Assembly (NCBI GenBank): GCA_951812725.1
Contig: OX638330.1
Span: forward strand, 4,505,405-4,569,404
From: an uncultured Caldilineaceae bacterium
GTDB lineage: Bacteria; Chloroflexota; Anaerolineae; Caldilineales; Caldilineaceae
Direction: 5' to 3'
DNA length: 64,000 nucleotides
How positions within the stretch are numbered: the stretch's first letter is position 1; the number at the start of each line of letters is the position of its first letter. Made by a program: the position numbers and the translations under genes. The notes beneath the pieces were generated by a model. That model did no database searches, was not told the DNA's origin, and saw nothing but the letters and a program-made list of their open reading frames with translations. Positions 26,885-37,036 of the stretch are shown piece by piece.

Positions 26885-28231
26885 ATGAAAATCTCTAAAA
26901 TCGCAGTATATGGTCTCTTCGCAAGATTCAATCATGATCTTACCTTTGATCCCTCTGAGCGGATAACCATCATGTACGGTCCCAATGGATTTGGGAAGAC
27001 AATGATACTGCGAATCATTGACATATTGTTCAATTCGTCACCACGTAGTCTTGGTCGGATGCCATTCGAAGAACTCCACGTGCATTTCGATGATGAATCG
27101 CGTCTCTCAGTTGTTCGTTCCCCAGACAGATCTTCACCGAAACTATCCTTTATTACTGGCACGCAACAGACACACTCTTATGTGCCAGAATCGCTGAGCA
27201 GGGCGCAGGAAGCGGCATTCCCTACAAGTGCAATAGATGAATATGTTCCAGACCTAGCAAAAGTTGGGCCCTCAGAGTGGCGAAATGTCTACACTGGTGA
27301 AGTCCTGGACTTATATGACGTTCTCGTAACCTACGCTGATCAATTTCCTTTTGATCTTGAAATATCGAAACTGAAATTTCCTCCTTGGCTAGAAGACATC
27401 CGGGCATCATTGCCCGTCCGTTTCATAGATACTGAACGGCTCATTGATATTAAACGTCCTGCAAACTTTTCCTCCTATGGACACACCGTCCAACATCAGC
27501 GATTCTTTTCCCAGACAATACCCGAACGAACTATCCGGCGAAACTCGGATAAATTAGCAAGCATGATCAAGCAAACGCTGGCAGAATACGCCAATCTGTC
27601 TCAATCGTTGGATCGATCATTTCCAGCCAGGTTTGTCGAAGTGCCAGCTAGTGAGCAACTCTCAAAAGAGCAACTTGCTCAAGACTTAGAGGAAGTGGAG
27701 AATCGGCGTTCCGAAATTGTCAGAGCTGGTCTCCTGCCCCAAGAACACGCCAGTTCAATCATGCCTGACATCGATTCGATAGATGAGTCTAAGAGAAGCG
27801 TCTTGGCAGTTTACACTAAAGATGCCAAAGAAAAACTAGACGTATTTGATGGACTGAATGCACGAGCAAATGCATTTGTAAGAATTGCGAACGCTCGTCT
27901 ACTTTACAAGAAAGTTTCTGTCAGCCAAGACGGATTAAAGGTTTCAAACTCAGACGGTTCAGACCTCGAACTTGAGATGCTATCCTCGGGTGAACAACAC
28001 GAAATCGTACTCCTGTTCGATCTGTTGTTTGAAACGGAAAAGAATTCCCTCATATTGGTAGATGAACCTGAGTTGTCGTTACATGTCGCTTGGCAGAGGC
28101 AAATGTTAGAAGATCTTCAGGAAATGGCTGAGCTATCGGATTTTCGGGCTTTGCTAGCGACTCATTCTCCTCAAATCATTGGCGATAGGTGGGATCTGAC
28201 TATTGAATTGCAAGGTCCAGATAGGGAATGA
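26885..28231 (+). CDS. ariA: AriA-like AAA/ABC-type ATPase of a PARIS defence system
   Basis: 448-residue ABC/SMC-type ATPase. Walker A GPNGFGKT (32-39), ABC signature LSSGEQ (366-371), Walker B ILVDEPELSL (Asp393-Glu394) and the H-loop LATHSPQIIG are all present. Residues 95-330 are the helical lid. The next gene overlaps by 4 bases (ATGA) and encodes a DUF4435 TOPRIM-like protein. That pairing and both lengths match PARIS, in which AriA forms a cage-like scaffold that holds AriB until a phage anti-restriction protein triggers release (known for the family). The base composition is clearly more AT-rich than the chromosome, as expected of a transferred defence gene. The general ATPase/TOPRIM layout also occurs in other defence systems, so the PARIS call rests on domain order and lengths. 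Confidence 0.75.
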   Translation: MKISKIAVYGLFARFNHDLTFDPSERITIMYGPNGFGKTMILRIIDILFNSSPRSLGRMPFEELHVHFDDESRLSVVRSPDRSSPKLSFITGTQQTHSYVPESLSRAQEAAFPTSAIDEYVPDLAKVGPSEWRNVYTGEVLDLYDVLVTYADQFPFDLEISKLKFPPWLEDIRASLPVRFIDTERLIDIKRPANFSSYGHTVQHQRFFSQTIPERTIRRNSDKLASMIKQTLAEYANLSQSLDRSFPARFVEVPASEQLSKEQLAQDLEEVENRRSEIVRAGLLPQEHASSIMPDIDSIDESKRSVLAVYTKDAKEKLDVFDGLNARANAFVRIANARLLYKKVSVSQDGLKVSNSDGSDLELEMLSSGEQHEIVLLFDLLFETEKNSLILVDEPELSLHVAWQRQMLEDLQEMAELSDFRALLATHSPQIIGDRWDLTIELQGPDRE

Positions 28232-29082
28232 TTCAGCCCACTTCGCATGAGATCGCCAATGAGATTCGCATGACACGATCACAATACACTGGAGCCTTCC
28301 TAATCGTTGAAGGCAGAGATGATCGACTATTCATGGCGAGTTTCATTTCACCATCTACATGCACAATTGAGGTGGCTCAGGGAAAACAAAACGTTTGTGA
28401 TGTGATCGAAATTCTAAATGAAGACAATTTCGACGGCGTGTTGGGATTAATCGATGCAGATCTTGACAGAATTGAAGGGAGTCCGAAAAGAGGCCAGAAT
28501 CTAGTAATGCCTGAATGCCACGACTTGATTATGATGCTAGTGAGTTCTCCAGCTCTCGACCGAGTACTAACGGAGTTTGGAAGTCGAAATAAGCTTAAGA
28601 CCTTTGAAGAGAATGTCTTGGAAGCTCTATTTGAGAGAGCGTCTCCGGTGGGCTATTTGCGTCTCCATTCCTTGAGAGAAAAGCTAAACTTGCAATTCAG
28701 AGGCCTGAACTACTCAGCTTGGATTAGCCGCGCATCCTTTGTAGCGAACACTACTGAGCTAATAAGAAGGGTAAAGAACCTATCTCACCGTCATGATCTG
28801 TCAAATCCCGGTCTCGCTAACGCCATTGCAGAACTTCACAAGTTCCACTATGACCCCTGTGAGATTTGTAACGGTACCGATGTAATTGAAATACTTTCAA
28901 TTGGATTGAGAGGTGTTTTAGGCAGTAAGAGTGCAGGGGAGGTGGGAGTTGAATCGTTGAAGTCGTTTTTAAGACTGGCTTACTCGGAGCAACATTTCCG
29001 TTCATCAAGTCTGAAGAAAGACATTGAGAAATGGCAAAGCCAAAACCCTGAGTTTCAGATCCTTAGAAGTAACATCATTTGA
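28228..29082 (+). CDS. ariB: AriB-like DUF4435 (TOPRIM) effector nuclease
   Basis: 284 residues. The TOPRIM-type catalytic set is visible: Glu28 in LIVEGRDDRLF and Asp76/Asp78 in GLIDADLDRI. The MPECHDLIMMLVSSPALDRV stretch is typical of DUF4435. In characterised PARIS systems AriB is the toxic nuclease (tRNA cleavage) that is freed from AriA on phage infection, causing growth arrest. Its ATG overlaps the stop of the ATPase gene, so translation is coupled, which would keep the effector in complex. A cysteine pair (DPCEIC, about 210) is present. No terminator is evident before the riboswitch promoter of the next operon at 29175. Confidence 0.72.
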   Translation: MIQPTSHEIANEIRMTRSQYTGAFLIVEGRDDRLFMASFISPSTCTIEVAQGKQNVCDVIEILNEDNFDGVLGLIDADLDRIEGSPKRGQNLVMPECHDLIMMLVSSPALDRVLTEFGSRNKLKTFEENVLEALFERASPVGYLRLHSLREKLNLQFRGLNYSAWISRASFVANTTELIRRVKNLSHRHDLSNPGLANAIAELHKFHYDPCEICNGTDVIEILSIGLRGVLGSKSAGEVGVESLKSFLRLAYSEQHFRSSSLKKDIEKWQSQNPEFQILRSNII

Positions 29083-29174
29083 AGTGGGCGCTCCCAATAG
29101 CCTGCCTAACTCACAGTGCTTCCTACAGCAGTCCTCGCCATCTTATTGCAACAAATTCCAACGACCTCTCGTTC

Positions 29175-29203
29175 TTGACATATCCCTCGGCCTCTGCTAC
29201 ATT
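29175..29203 (+). promoter_or_regulatory. Sigma-70-type promoter of the riboswitch operon
   Basis: TTGACA (29175-29180, consensus) and TACATT (29198-29203) are separated by 17 bases. Transcription would begin near 29210, just ahead of the P1 stem of the SAM riboswitch. Confidence 0.7.
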
Positions 29204-29227
29204 GCCCCGAATAATTGAATAGCTGAG

Positions 29228-29399
29228 CTCTTATCCAGAGAGGCGGAGGGACCGGCCCTGTGAAGCCTCGGCAACCCGGTAGCGGAAGACGAAGGGTCTT
29301 CTGTGACGTAGGTGCCAATTCCGGCAGGTAGATTCTGGAAGATGAGAGGCAGTAGAGTAGTCGGCTACCTCTCGTCTGCGCGACGTGGGGTATTTTTTT
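29228..29399 (+). ncRNA. SAM-I (S-box) riboswitch with transcription terminator
   Basis: The aptamer core is unmistakable: CTCTTATC opens P1, then CAGAGAGGCGGAGGGACCGG, a CTGTGAAGCC segment, CGGCAACC and GGTGCCAATTCC. P1 closes with GATGAGAG (29341-29348). Downstream a mutually exclusive set can be drawn. The antiterminator pairs GATGAGAGG (29341-29349) with CCTCTCGTC (29368-29376). The terminator pairs ACCTCTCGTC (29367-29376) with GACGTGGGGT (29382-29391), with one mismatch, followed by seven T. High S-adenosylmethionine should keep P1 formed and stop transcription before aspartate kinase. Confidence 0.95.
29367..29399 (+). terminator. Riboswitch-controlled intrinsic terminator
   Basis: Stem ACCTCTCGTC/GACGTGGGGT with loop TGCGC and a seven-T tail at 29393-29399. 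Its 5' strand can alternatively pair with the 3' side of the aptamer's P1 stem, which makes termination ligand-dependent. Confidence 0.85.
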
Positions 29400-29422
29400 A
29401 CTTATAGAGCGAGTTGAAACGC

Positions 29423-30883
29423 ATGATCGTAATGAAATTCGGCGGGACGTCGGTTGGCACAACCGATTCGATCGACAGCGCGGCCAAGATAGTGGCCGCG
29501 GCGGTGGAGAAGCAGGACCAATGCGAAGGCGCCAAGGAGCGCCCAGACTACGGTGAGGAGAGCCCCGGCGTGCTGGTGGTCGTCAGCGCGATGAGCGGGG
29601 TGACCAACACGCTGATCGACGCCGCGCAAGCAGCCGCGGCGGGCGACGAGACCCCTTACCGCGATGCCCGCAGTCAACTGCTGGTGCGGCACCAGGTGGT
29701 GGCGGGGCAGCTGATCGAGGACGGGGTCGAGCGCGCCGGGCTGGGCAGGCTGTTCGACAATCGCCTGCGCGAGTTCGAGCGCCTGTGCCGCAGCATCACG
29801 GTGCTCGGGGAACTCACGCAGCGGGGTCTGGATGTGGTGAGCGGTGTGGGCGAGCGGCTGAGCGCGCCGCTGCTGGCGGCTGTGCTGCGGGCGAACGGCG
29901 TCAAGGCGCAATTTGTGGACGCGGGTGAGCTTATTATTACCGATGACGAGTTCGGCAGCGCCAATCCACTGATGGAGGCCACGCCGAGCCGGTGCAAGGA
30001 CAGGTTGCTGCCGATGTTGCAGAGCGGGGTGGTGCCGGTTGTGACCGGTTTTGTCGGCGCGACTGAAAACGGCGTGCCCACAACGCTGGGGCGGGGCGGC
30101 TCCGACTATTCGGCGGCGATACTGGGCGCGGCGCTCGATGCTGACGAGATTCAGATCTGGACGGATGTGGACGGGGTCATGACCGCCGACCCGCGCATTG
30201 TAGACAACGCCCGCTCGATGGATGAGCTTTCCTACGAGGAGGTGGCTGAATTGGCTTATTACGGCGCCAAGGTGCTGCACCCGAAAACGGTCACGCCGGC
30301 GGTCGAGAGCAAGATACCGCTGCGCGTACTCAACACATTCAATCCTGAGCACCCCGGGACCAGCATCGTCGAGAAGACGCGGCAGCTGCGGCAGGGCGTC
30401 AAGGCGATCACCGCGGTGCGGGAATTGCGGCTGATTACGGTGGCGGGGCGGGGGATGATTGGCGTGCCCGGCATTGCCGCGCGTACTTTCGCGGCGGTGG
30501 CCCGGGAGCGCGCCAATGTGCTGATGATCAGCCAGGGCAGCAGCGAGCAGAGCATCTGCTTTGTGGTGCCCGAGCCGGAGGGCGATGCGGTGATGGCGGC
30601 GCTTGAGGCCGAGTTCGCACGCGAGCTGGCCCAGCACATGATCGAAGAGATATCCAACCAGCCGGATATCGTGATCGTGGCGGTGATTGGCGCGGGCATG
30701 AAGGGCACGCCCGGCATTGCTGCGCGGGTATTTAATGCGTTGGGCGCACGGGATATCAATGTGATTGCGATTGCCCAGGGCTCGAGCGAGGCCAATATCA
30801 GCCTCGTCGTTCTACAGGCCGAGGCGGATGAGGCGATTCGGGCAATTCACGACACATTCGAACTTGGAAACGGAGTTGCTTGA
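29423..30883 (+). CDS. Aspartate kinase
   Basis: 486 residues from ATG 29423, the family start (IVMKFGGTSVG). It phosphorylates aspartate, the first step toward methionine, threonine, isoleucine and lysine. The kinase part has KFGGTSVG, LVVVSAMSGVTNTL, GFVGATENGVPTTLGRGGSD and the WTDVDGVMTADPRIV segment. Two ACT regulatory domains follow (about 335-400, VAGRGMIGVPGIAARTFAAV; about 412-480, VIGAGMKGTPGIAARVFNAL). The length of the N-terminal insert (residues 30-120) resembles the kinase of threonine-type and bifunctional enzymes. Expression is under the SAM-I riboswitch, so this copy likely serves the methionine branch; feedback by threonine or lysine through the ACT domains is likely. The homoserine dehydrogenase gene overlaps its stop by one base. 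Confidence 0.93.
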   Translation: MIVMKFGGTSVGTTDSIDSAAKIVAAAVEKQDQCEGAKERPDYGEESPGVLVVVSAMSGVTNTLIDAAQAAAAGDETPYRDARSQLLVRHQVVAGQLIEDGVERAGLGRLFDNRLREFERLCRSITVLGELTQRGLDVVSGVGERLSAPLLAAVLRANGVKAQFVDAGELIITDDEFGSANPLMEATPSRCKDRLLPMLQSGVVPVVTGFVGATENGVPTTLGRGGSDYSAAILGAALDADEIQIWTDVDGVMTADPRIVDNARSMDELSYEEVAELAYYGAKVLHPKTVTPAVESKIPLRVLNTFNPEHPGTSIVEKTRQLRQGVKAITAVRELRLITVAGRGMIGVPGIAARTFAAVARERANVLMISQGSSEQSICFVVPEPEGDAVMAALEAEFARELAQHMIEEISNQPDIVIVAVIGAGMKGTPGIAARVFNALGARDINVIAIAQGSSEANISLVVLQAEADEAIRAIHDTFELGNGVA

Positions 30884-32004
30884 TGGACAACGTTGCTGGC
30901 ATGCCGGCGGACCAGGCGGAAGCACTGGTGAAGCCGCTTATTCTTTTCGGGCTGGGCGGCGTTGGCCGCGCCTTGATGCAACAGATTGGGGAACAGCGCT
31001 CTCTTCATCGCGAGAAGTACGATCTGCGGATCCGCTATCTGGCTTTGTGCGACAGCAGCGGGGCAATCTTAGAGCCGCAAGATGGCTTTACGGACGAGCT
31101 TCTGGCCGAGATCTTGCAGCACAAGGAGGAGGGCGGCGCGCTTGCGTCGCATGCGCTGGGTCGACCTTACGAAAGCCCGGAAGCAGTAGTTGACGCGGTT
31201 GGCGAGGCGGGGACGGTTGTGGTGGACTGCACCGCGTCGGATGAAACCGCGGGCGCACTTTTGGGGGCATTGGAACTGGGCTATCAGGTGGTGCTGGCGA
31301 ACAAGAAGCCGTTGACCGTCGTCCAAGATGTGTATGACGGGATCAGCGGTACTTTGGGCAATGCCCGCTGGGAAACGACGGTGGGCGCGGGTTTGCCGGT
31401 TATCGCTACACTCAACCGGTTGGTGGCCAGCGGCGACGAGATCGAGCGCATCGCCGGCTCTTTCAGCGGCACGCTCGGCTATCTGATGACCGGACTGGAA
31501 GAGGGCCGCTCGTACAGCGGGACGGTGGCCGAGGCTTACCGGCTGGGCTATACCGAGCCGGACCCGCGCGATGATCTGGGGGGCGTTGACGTGGCGCGCA
31601 AGGCGCTTATTCTGGCGCGGGGGATCGGCTGGCGCATGGATATGGAACAGGTTGAGATCACCGGTCTCTATCCGGAGCGGATGGCCGGCCTGAGCGTGGA
31701 GGATTTTCTGACGGAGTTGCCGTCGTTGGACGAGCAGTACCGCGCGCAGGTTGAGGGCGCGGCTGCCGAGGGCAAAGTTCTGCGCTATGCGGCTACGCTT
31801 TCAGAGGGCGCGTGCAGTGTCGGCCCGACAGCGGTGGCCAAGGACAGCCCGCTGGGGCGTCTGACGGGCACCGACAATCTGGTCGAACTATACAGCCGCT
31901 GGTATAGCCCCAACCCGCTGGTTATTCAGGGTCGCGGCGCGGGGGTGGAGGCAACTGCGGCCGGCGTATTGAGTGATATTGTTGAATTGTGTTTCTGTCG
32001 TTGA
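30883..32004 (+). CDS. hom: Homoserine dehydrogenase (no ACT domain)
   Basis: 373 residues from ATG 30883, which overlaps the stop of aspartate kinase (TGATG); GGAG stands 7 bases upstream. It reduces aspartate semialdehyde to homoserine. The NAD(P)-binding motif FGLGGVGRALMQQIG (about 17-31), the VVDCTASDETAGALLGALEL stretch, ANKKPLTV, GAGLPVIATLNRLVASGDEI and SFSGTLGYLMTGLEEG are all family hallmarks; DPRDDLGGVDVARKALILAR carries catalytic-site residues. It is the short form, like the dehydrogenase half of ThrA/MetL, with no C-terminal ACT domain. Translational coupling with the kinase mimics the fused enzyme. Confidence 0.93.
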   Translation: MDNVAGMPADQAEALVKPLILFGLGGVGRALMQQIGEQRSLHREKYDLRIRYLALCDSSGAILEPQDGFTDELLAEILQHKEEGGALASHALGRPYESPEAVVDAVGEAGTVVVDCTASDETAGALLGALELGYQVVLANKKPLTVVQDVYDGISGTLGNARWETTVGAGLPVIATLNRLVASGDEIERIAGSFSGTLGYLMTGLEEGRSYSGTVAEAYRLGYTEPDPRDDLGGVDVARKALILARGIGWRMDMEQVEITGLYPERMAGLSVEDFLTELPSLDEQYRAQVEGAAAEGKVLRYAATLSEGACSVGPTAVAKDSPLGRLTGTDNLVELYSRWYSPNPLVIQGRGAGVEATAAGVLSDIVELCFCR

Positions 32005-32025
32005 GCTTCAGTTTCTAGTTTTTTG

Positions 32026-32329
32026 GTAAACTGCGGAGCCAAATCCAGGGTGCGAACTCAAACCTTCGTCACTGACACCATTCGGGCTTGTGGTGACGCA
32101 ACTGGTGGACAGGCGCCGCCATGCTGGCAAGCGGTCACGCTGAAATGAAGACACAAGGTCGGTGAGGCATGGTTTTGTAGGGGGGCGTTGCGGGGGCGCA
32201 GCCCCTGCACAAGGGAGGGCCGAAGGCCCGACCGCACAACTGCAGTGGTTAGTGATCGGTGATCAGTGACTGCGGCGGATGTGAAGAGGGGCGAGTTTAC
32301 AGGGTCATTTACAGGGGCGGAGTCGTTAC
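32026..32329. repeat. Dispersed repeat copy with degenerate ends
   Basis: It lies between the homoserine dehydrogenase and aspartate-semialdehyde dehydrogenase genes. The body from 32078 (CCATTCGGGCTTGTGGTGAC) matches the 55-kb element. The core with both hairpins lies at about 32181-32235. The right end GGCGGAGTCGTTAC (32316-32329) resembles the terminal repeat; GTAAACTGCGGAGCC (32026-32040) may be the decayed left end. No matching target duplication is seen, so this is an old copy. Confidence 0.65.
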
Positions 32330-32365
32330 GAATCAGGTAGGTCACAGTTGTGATAGAGGATTTCG

Positions 32366-33496
<1,131 letters not shown>

Positions 33497-33527
33497 CTGG
33501 GGCAGTCTTGCGCAACAACCTGAAAAT

Positions 33528-33557
33528 TTTACAGATCGGCCTGCCATAAGGTAGAAT
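33528..33557 (+). promoter_or_regulatory. Promoter candidate for the HAD-like gene
   Basis: TTTACA (33528-33533) and TAGAAT (33552-33557) are 18 bases apart, 110 bases upstream of the next gene. Five of six bases match in each box. Confidence 0.5.
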
Positions 33558-33667
33558 CCTGTGAGGTATAACGGCAGTTAAGCGTAGTCAGCTCTTGAAT
33601 CCTGGTAGCGTCGCACTTTAGAGTAGAGCGGGTTAACTCGAAAGCAGAGACAGGACCGGGAATTGAA

Positions 33668-34933
33668 ATGGAAGGTGCAGAATTGGCCAACACACAGACA
33701 AGAGAAGCCTATCCGATTGCCGTTGACAACTTCGGGGTGGCGTCCCTGGATGAGCTTGTCGGCGATCTTATCGTCTATCGCAACCTGGAACCGATTACAC
33801 GCAAAGTTCCCGGGCTGAAATCTGCTCGCCACCAGCTCGGGTTGTCAACACCTTCCGTGCCCCGCAAACAAGAGAAATCGTATGCCCAGGTCGCTTTATG
33901 GATCCTGGAGCAGGCCCAACAGCAGCGTAACGCCGCGGTTGAAGAACTGCTCTTCATCGGCGATACGCTCTCCGGTGATGGAAATACTTTTCAGGTGATG
34001 CGTTCATTGCGCTCCACGGAGGAACGACCGCTCGACAACGGGGCGTTGAGCGGGCTTGGGGAGAGGGAAGTGTTGCCCAGCGCCTGCTTTATTGGCAACG
34101 AAAAGGCCGGCGAACCGGAGCATTTTGTCGCCAATGACGACACCGGAATGTTTGAGGCGAACCGCTGGAGCCACTTGGTGGATTGGGTCAGCTGGGCGCA
34201 GCGGAACGGTTTGCGGTTAGACGAAAGTACGGCGGTGGTTCTCGATCTGGATAAGACGGCGATCGGCGCCCGCGGGCGCAACAACCGCGCCATTGATGTG
34301 GCGCGTCTGAAGGGTCTGTACCGAACCGTGGGCAGCCTTCTGGGCGACAAGTTCAACGCCGCGCTGTTCACGCAACATTATGAGCAACTCAACCGCGCCC
34401 ACTACCATCATCTGACCGGGGACAACCAGGACTATCTGGCCTATATCTGCCTTGTTCTGAATAACGACGGCCTCGACTGCGCCGATCTGCTTGAACGCAT
34501 TGAAGAGGGCGCGGTCCAGACATTTGAGCAGTTTGTGCGCTACGCCGAGGTCTGTATTGCCGGCGGCGGACGGGTGGGCGAGGCGATGCGACAGGCCCAC
34601 GAAGCGGTCAACACTGCTGTTTCGCAGGGCGATCCTACCCCGTTCAAACAGTTCCGGCGCGAGGAGTTTCTGGCAACGTTGGAGCATATGAACAATTTGG
34701 CAGATGATGTGCCGGCAGCGGAACGACTCGCCCAGGAGATCTGCATCACGCAGGAGGTGCGCGAGGCTGTTCTTTGGCTAAAGGAGCGCGGCTGTCTGAT
34801 AATCAGCTTCAGCGACAAGCCGGACGAATCTTCGATTCCTCACCGTACCCGGCACCGGGGCAAACCGCCGATTCATACGGCAAAAACCCACGCCACCGGC
34901 GTCAGCATCGCAGACCAGTTGCGCAATCTGTAA
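33668..34933 (+). CDS. HAD-like protein of unknown substrate
   Basis: 421 residues. The segment VVLDLDKTAIG (about 197-207) is a HAD-superfamily motif I (D-x-D-x-T), and LKERGCLIISFSDKPDES (about 370) could be motif II with its Ser/Thr. The part LLFIGDTLSGDGNTFQV (about 96) resembles the acidic last motif but precedes motif I, so the order would be permuted or belong to a separate domain. The central part is helical (AEVCIAGGGRVGEAMRQAHE). It is probably a cytoplasmic phosphatase-like enzyme of a little-studied family. It stands alone with its own promoter (33528-33557). Confidence 0.6.
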   Translation: MEGAELANTQTREAYPIAVDNFGVASLDELVGDLIVYRNLEPITRKVPGLKSARHQLGLSTPSVPRKQEKSYAQVALWILEQAQQQRNAAVEELLFIGDTLSGDGNTFQVMRSLRSTEERPLDNGALSGLGEREVLPSACFIGNEKAGEPEHFVANDDTGMFEANRWSHLVDWVSWAQRNGLRLDESTAVVLDLDKTAIGARGRNNRAIDVARLKGLYRTVGSLLGDKFNAALFTQHYEQLNRAHYHHLTGDNQDYLAYICLVLNNDGLDCADLLERIEEGAVQTFEQFVRYAEVCIAGGGRVGEAMRQAHEAVNTAVSQGDPTPFKQFRREEFLATLEHMNNLADDVPAAERLAQEICITQEVREAVLWLKERGCLIISFSDKPDESSIPHRTRHRGKPPIHTAKTHATGVSIADQLRNL

Positions 34934-34982
34934 CGCACGGTGATGCGTTGCCGGTAACTTTCGCGCACTGGTTGCGGGCTTA

Positions 34983-35011
34983 CTGACTCGGGCCTCCTCT
35001 TCTGTTATACT
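34983..35011 (+). promoter_or_regulatory. Promoter candidate for ftsH
   Basis: CTGACT (34983-34988) and TATACT (35006-35011) with a 17-base spacer. Transcription would start near 35018, leaving a leader of about 60 bases before the ATG. Confidence 0.5.
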
Positions 35012-35079
35012 AGGTTCGTTGACGTGTACCCGTGTCGCTCTGTTTTTGTGCAGGGCGTCTGACTCGGGGGTATTTCAGT

Positions 35080-36963
35080 ATGATGAATAACGAAAAAAGA
35101 CCGGATGGCGAACGACCACCGGAAGAAGACCCAAACGAGCGTTACCGGCAGCTGTTCAAACGCAGCTGGATCTGGATTCTGCTGGCAGTCCTGATCTTTT
35201 TTGCTTACCGCCTTTTTATCAACCCGCCAAGCGCTACCAGCAACCTGCTTGGTTTGAACCAGGTTGCCGAGTACGTGCGCAACGGCTCTGTCCAACGGCT
35301 GGTGGTGCAAGGCGACGACATCATCGTCATAATTTCCGAAAATGAACAACGCCGCAGCCGCAAAGAGTCGGGCGAGAGCCTGCTCGATTCGCTCAAGACG
35401 TTCGGCGTGACGGCGGATCAGCTGGCGGCGATTCCGATCGACGTGGAGCGCGCGCCGAACAGCGGCGCGTTCTTCAACTGGCTGATCATGCTTTTGCCGA
35501 TGATCCTGATCTTCGGCTTCTTCATCTTTATTATGCGCCAGGCCGGCGGGGGCGGGCAGAACCGGGCAATGCAGTTCGGACGCAGCCGCGCCAAGAAGAT
35601 GGAGGAGGCCGACCGCCCCACGGTCACTTTTGAGGATGTGGCCGGTTCGGAGGAGGCCAAACAGGAACTGCAGGAGGTTGTGGAGTTCCTGAAGGAGCCG
35701 GAAAAGTTTGCGGCGCTGGGCGCGCGCATCCCCAAGGGTGTGCTGATGGTGGGATCGCCGGGAACAGGCAAGACGTTGCTGGCCAAAGCAGTGGCGGGCG
35801 AAGCGGGGGCGCCGTTCTTCAGCATCAGCGGCTCCGAATTTGTGGAGATGTTCGTTGGCGTGGGCGCCAGCCGTGTGCGCGATCTGTTCGAACAGGCAAA
35901 GAAGAGCGCTCCTTGTATCATCTTTATCGATGAAATCGATGCGGTCGGCCGCCATCGCGGGGCGGGCATGGGCGGCGGCAACGATGAACGGGAGCAGACG
36001 CTCAATCAGATTCTTGTCGAGATGGACGGATTCGACAGCGATACGACGGTGATCGTCATTGCCGCGACCAACCGCCCGGATATTCTGGATCCGGCGCTGC
36101 TGCGGCCGGGCCGATTCGACCGTACGATTGTGGTGGACCGGCCGGACCGACGCGGGCGCGAGGCGATCCTGCATGTGCATGCGCGCGGCAAACCGTTGGG
36201 GCCGGATGTCGACCTGAACGTGATATCCAAGCAGACGCCGGGCATGGTGGGCGCGGACCTGGAGAATCTGCTCAATGAGGCGGCGATTCTGACGGCACGG
36301 CGCAACAAGCGCGCGATCGGCATGGACGAACTGGTCGAGTCGATTGAACGGGTGATGGCAGGGCCGGCGCGCAAGAGCCGGATACTCAGCGATGAAGAGC
36401 GGCGCGTGGTCGCCTACCACGAGGCAGGTCATGCGGTGGTGATGGCGCTGTTGGAGCATACGGACGCGGTCGGCAAGATCAGTCTTGTGAGCCGCGGCCA
36501 GGCGCTGGGCTACGTCATGCCTCTGCCGGATGAGGACCGCCTGCTCAAGAGCAAGGCGGAGTACGAGGATGAACTGGCGGGGCTGCTGGGTGGGCGCGTG
36601 GCCGAGGAGTTGACATTCGAGGAGATCACGACCGGCGCGGCCAACGATTTGGAACGGGTTACAAAGCTGGCCAAGGCGATGGTCACCCGTTTTGGCATGA
36701 GCAAGGAGTTAGGCCCGATGCAGTTGGTTCAGGCTGATTCCAACCCGTTCCTGGGTATGGACCTGGGCGAACGGCGCTCCTACAGCGAAGATGTGGCGCG
36801 TGCCATTGACCGCGAAGTGCGCCGGATTGTGGAGACCGCATACATGCGGGCCAAGGAAGTTCTGACGACCAACCAGGACAAGCTGGGGCTGCTGGCGGAA
36901 ACGCTGCTGGAACAGGAAGTCCTGGAACGGCCCGAGTTTGAGAAGCTGATTTTCAGTAGCTGA
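35080..36963 (+). CDS. ftsH: ATP-dependent zinc metalloprotease FtsH
   Basis: 627 residues from ATG 35080 (GGGGG upstream); the frame extends further up but without family features. It is a membrane-anchored hexameric protease that degrades misfolded membrane and regulatory proteins. Two membrane helices flank the periplasmic part (about 30-47 and 131-152). The AAA module has Walker A GSPGTGKT (225-232), Walker B IIFIDEIDAVG, the second region of homology (IAATNRPDILDPALLRPGRF) and pore motif MFVGVGASR. The zinc site HEAGH is at 447-451, with the third ligand Asp near 523 (NDLERVTKLA). The C-terminus is short. All key residues are intact. Confidence 0.96.
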   Translation: MMNNEKRPDGERPPEEDPNERYRQLFKRSWIWILLAVLIFFAYRLFINPPSATSNLLGLNQVAEYVRNGSVQRLVVQGDDIIVIISENEQRRSRKESGESLLDSLKTFGVTADQLAAIPIDVERAPNSGAFFNWLIMLLPMILIFGFFIFIMRQAGGGGQNRAMQFGRSRAKKMEEADRPTVTFEDVAGSEEAKQELQEVVEFLKEPEKFAALGARIPKGVLMVGSPGTGKTLLAKAVAGEAGAPFFSISGSEFVEMFVGVGASRVRDLFEQAKKSAPCIIFIDEIDAVGRHRGAGMGGGNDEREQTLNQILVEMDGFDSDTTVIVIAATNRPDILDPALLRPGRFDRTIVVDRPDRRGREAILHVHARGKPLGPDVDLNVISKQTPGMVGADLENLLNEAAILTARRNKRAIGMDELVESIERVMAGPARKSRILSDEERRVVAYHEAGHAVVMALLEHTDAVGKISLVSRGQALGYVMPLPDEDRLLKSKAEYEDELAGLLGGRVAEELTFEEITTGAANDLERVTKLAKAMVTRFGMSKELGPMQLVQADSNPFLGMDLGERRSYSEDVARAIDREVRRIVETAYMRAKEVLTTNQDKLGLLAETLLEQEVLERPEFEKLIFSS

Positions 36964-37036
36964 CGGAAAGTAGCTGATTGCTTTTGAATAGCGGCTAGTG
37001 CGGGGGGCTCCCTGTCTGGCCGCTATTTGTTTTCCA

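Noticed and set aside
35005..36459. Very long antisense frame over ftsH
   Set aside because: It is a shadow of a GC-rich gene. FtsH has every motif on the plus strand, and the antisense product is Arg/His-rich with no recognisable fold.
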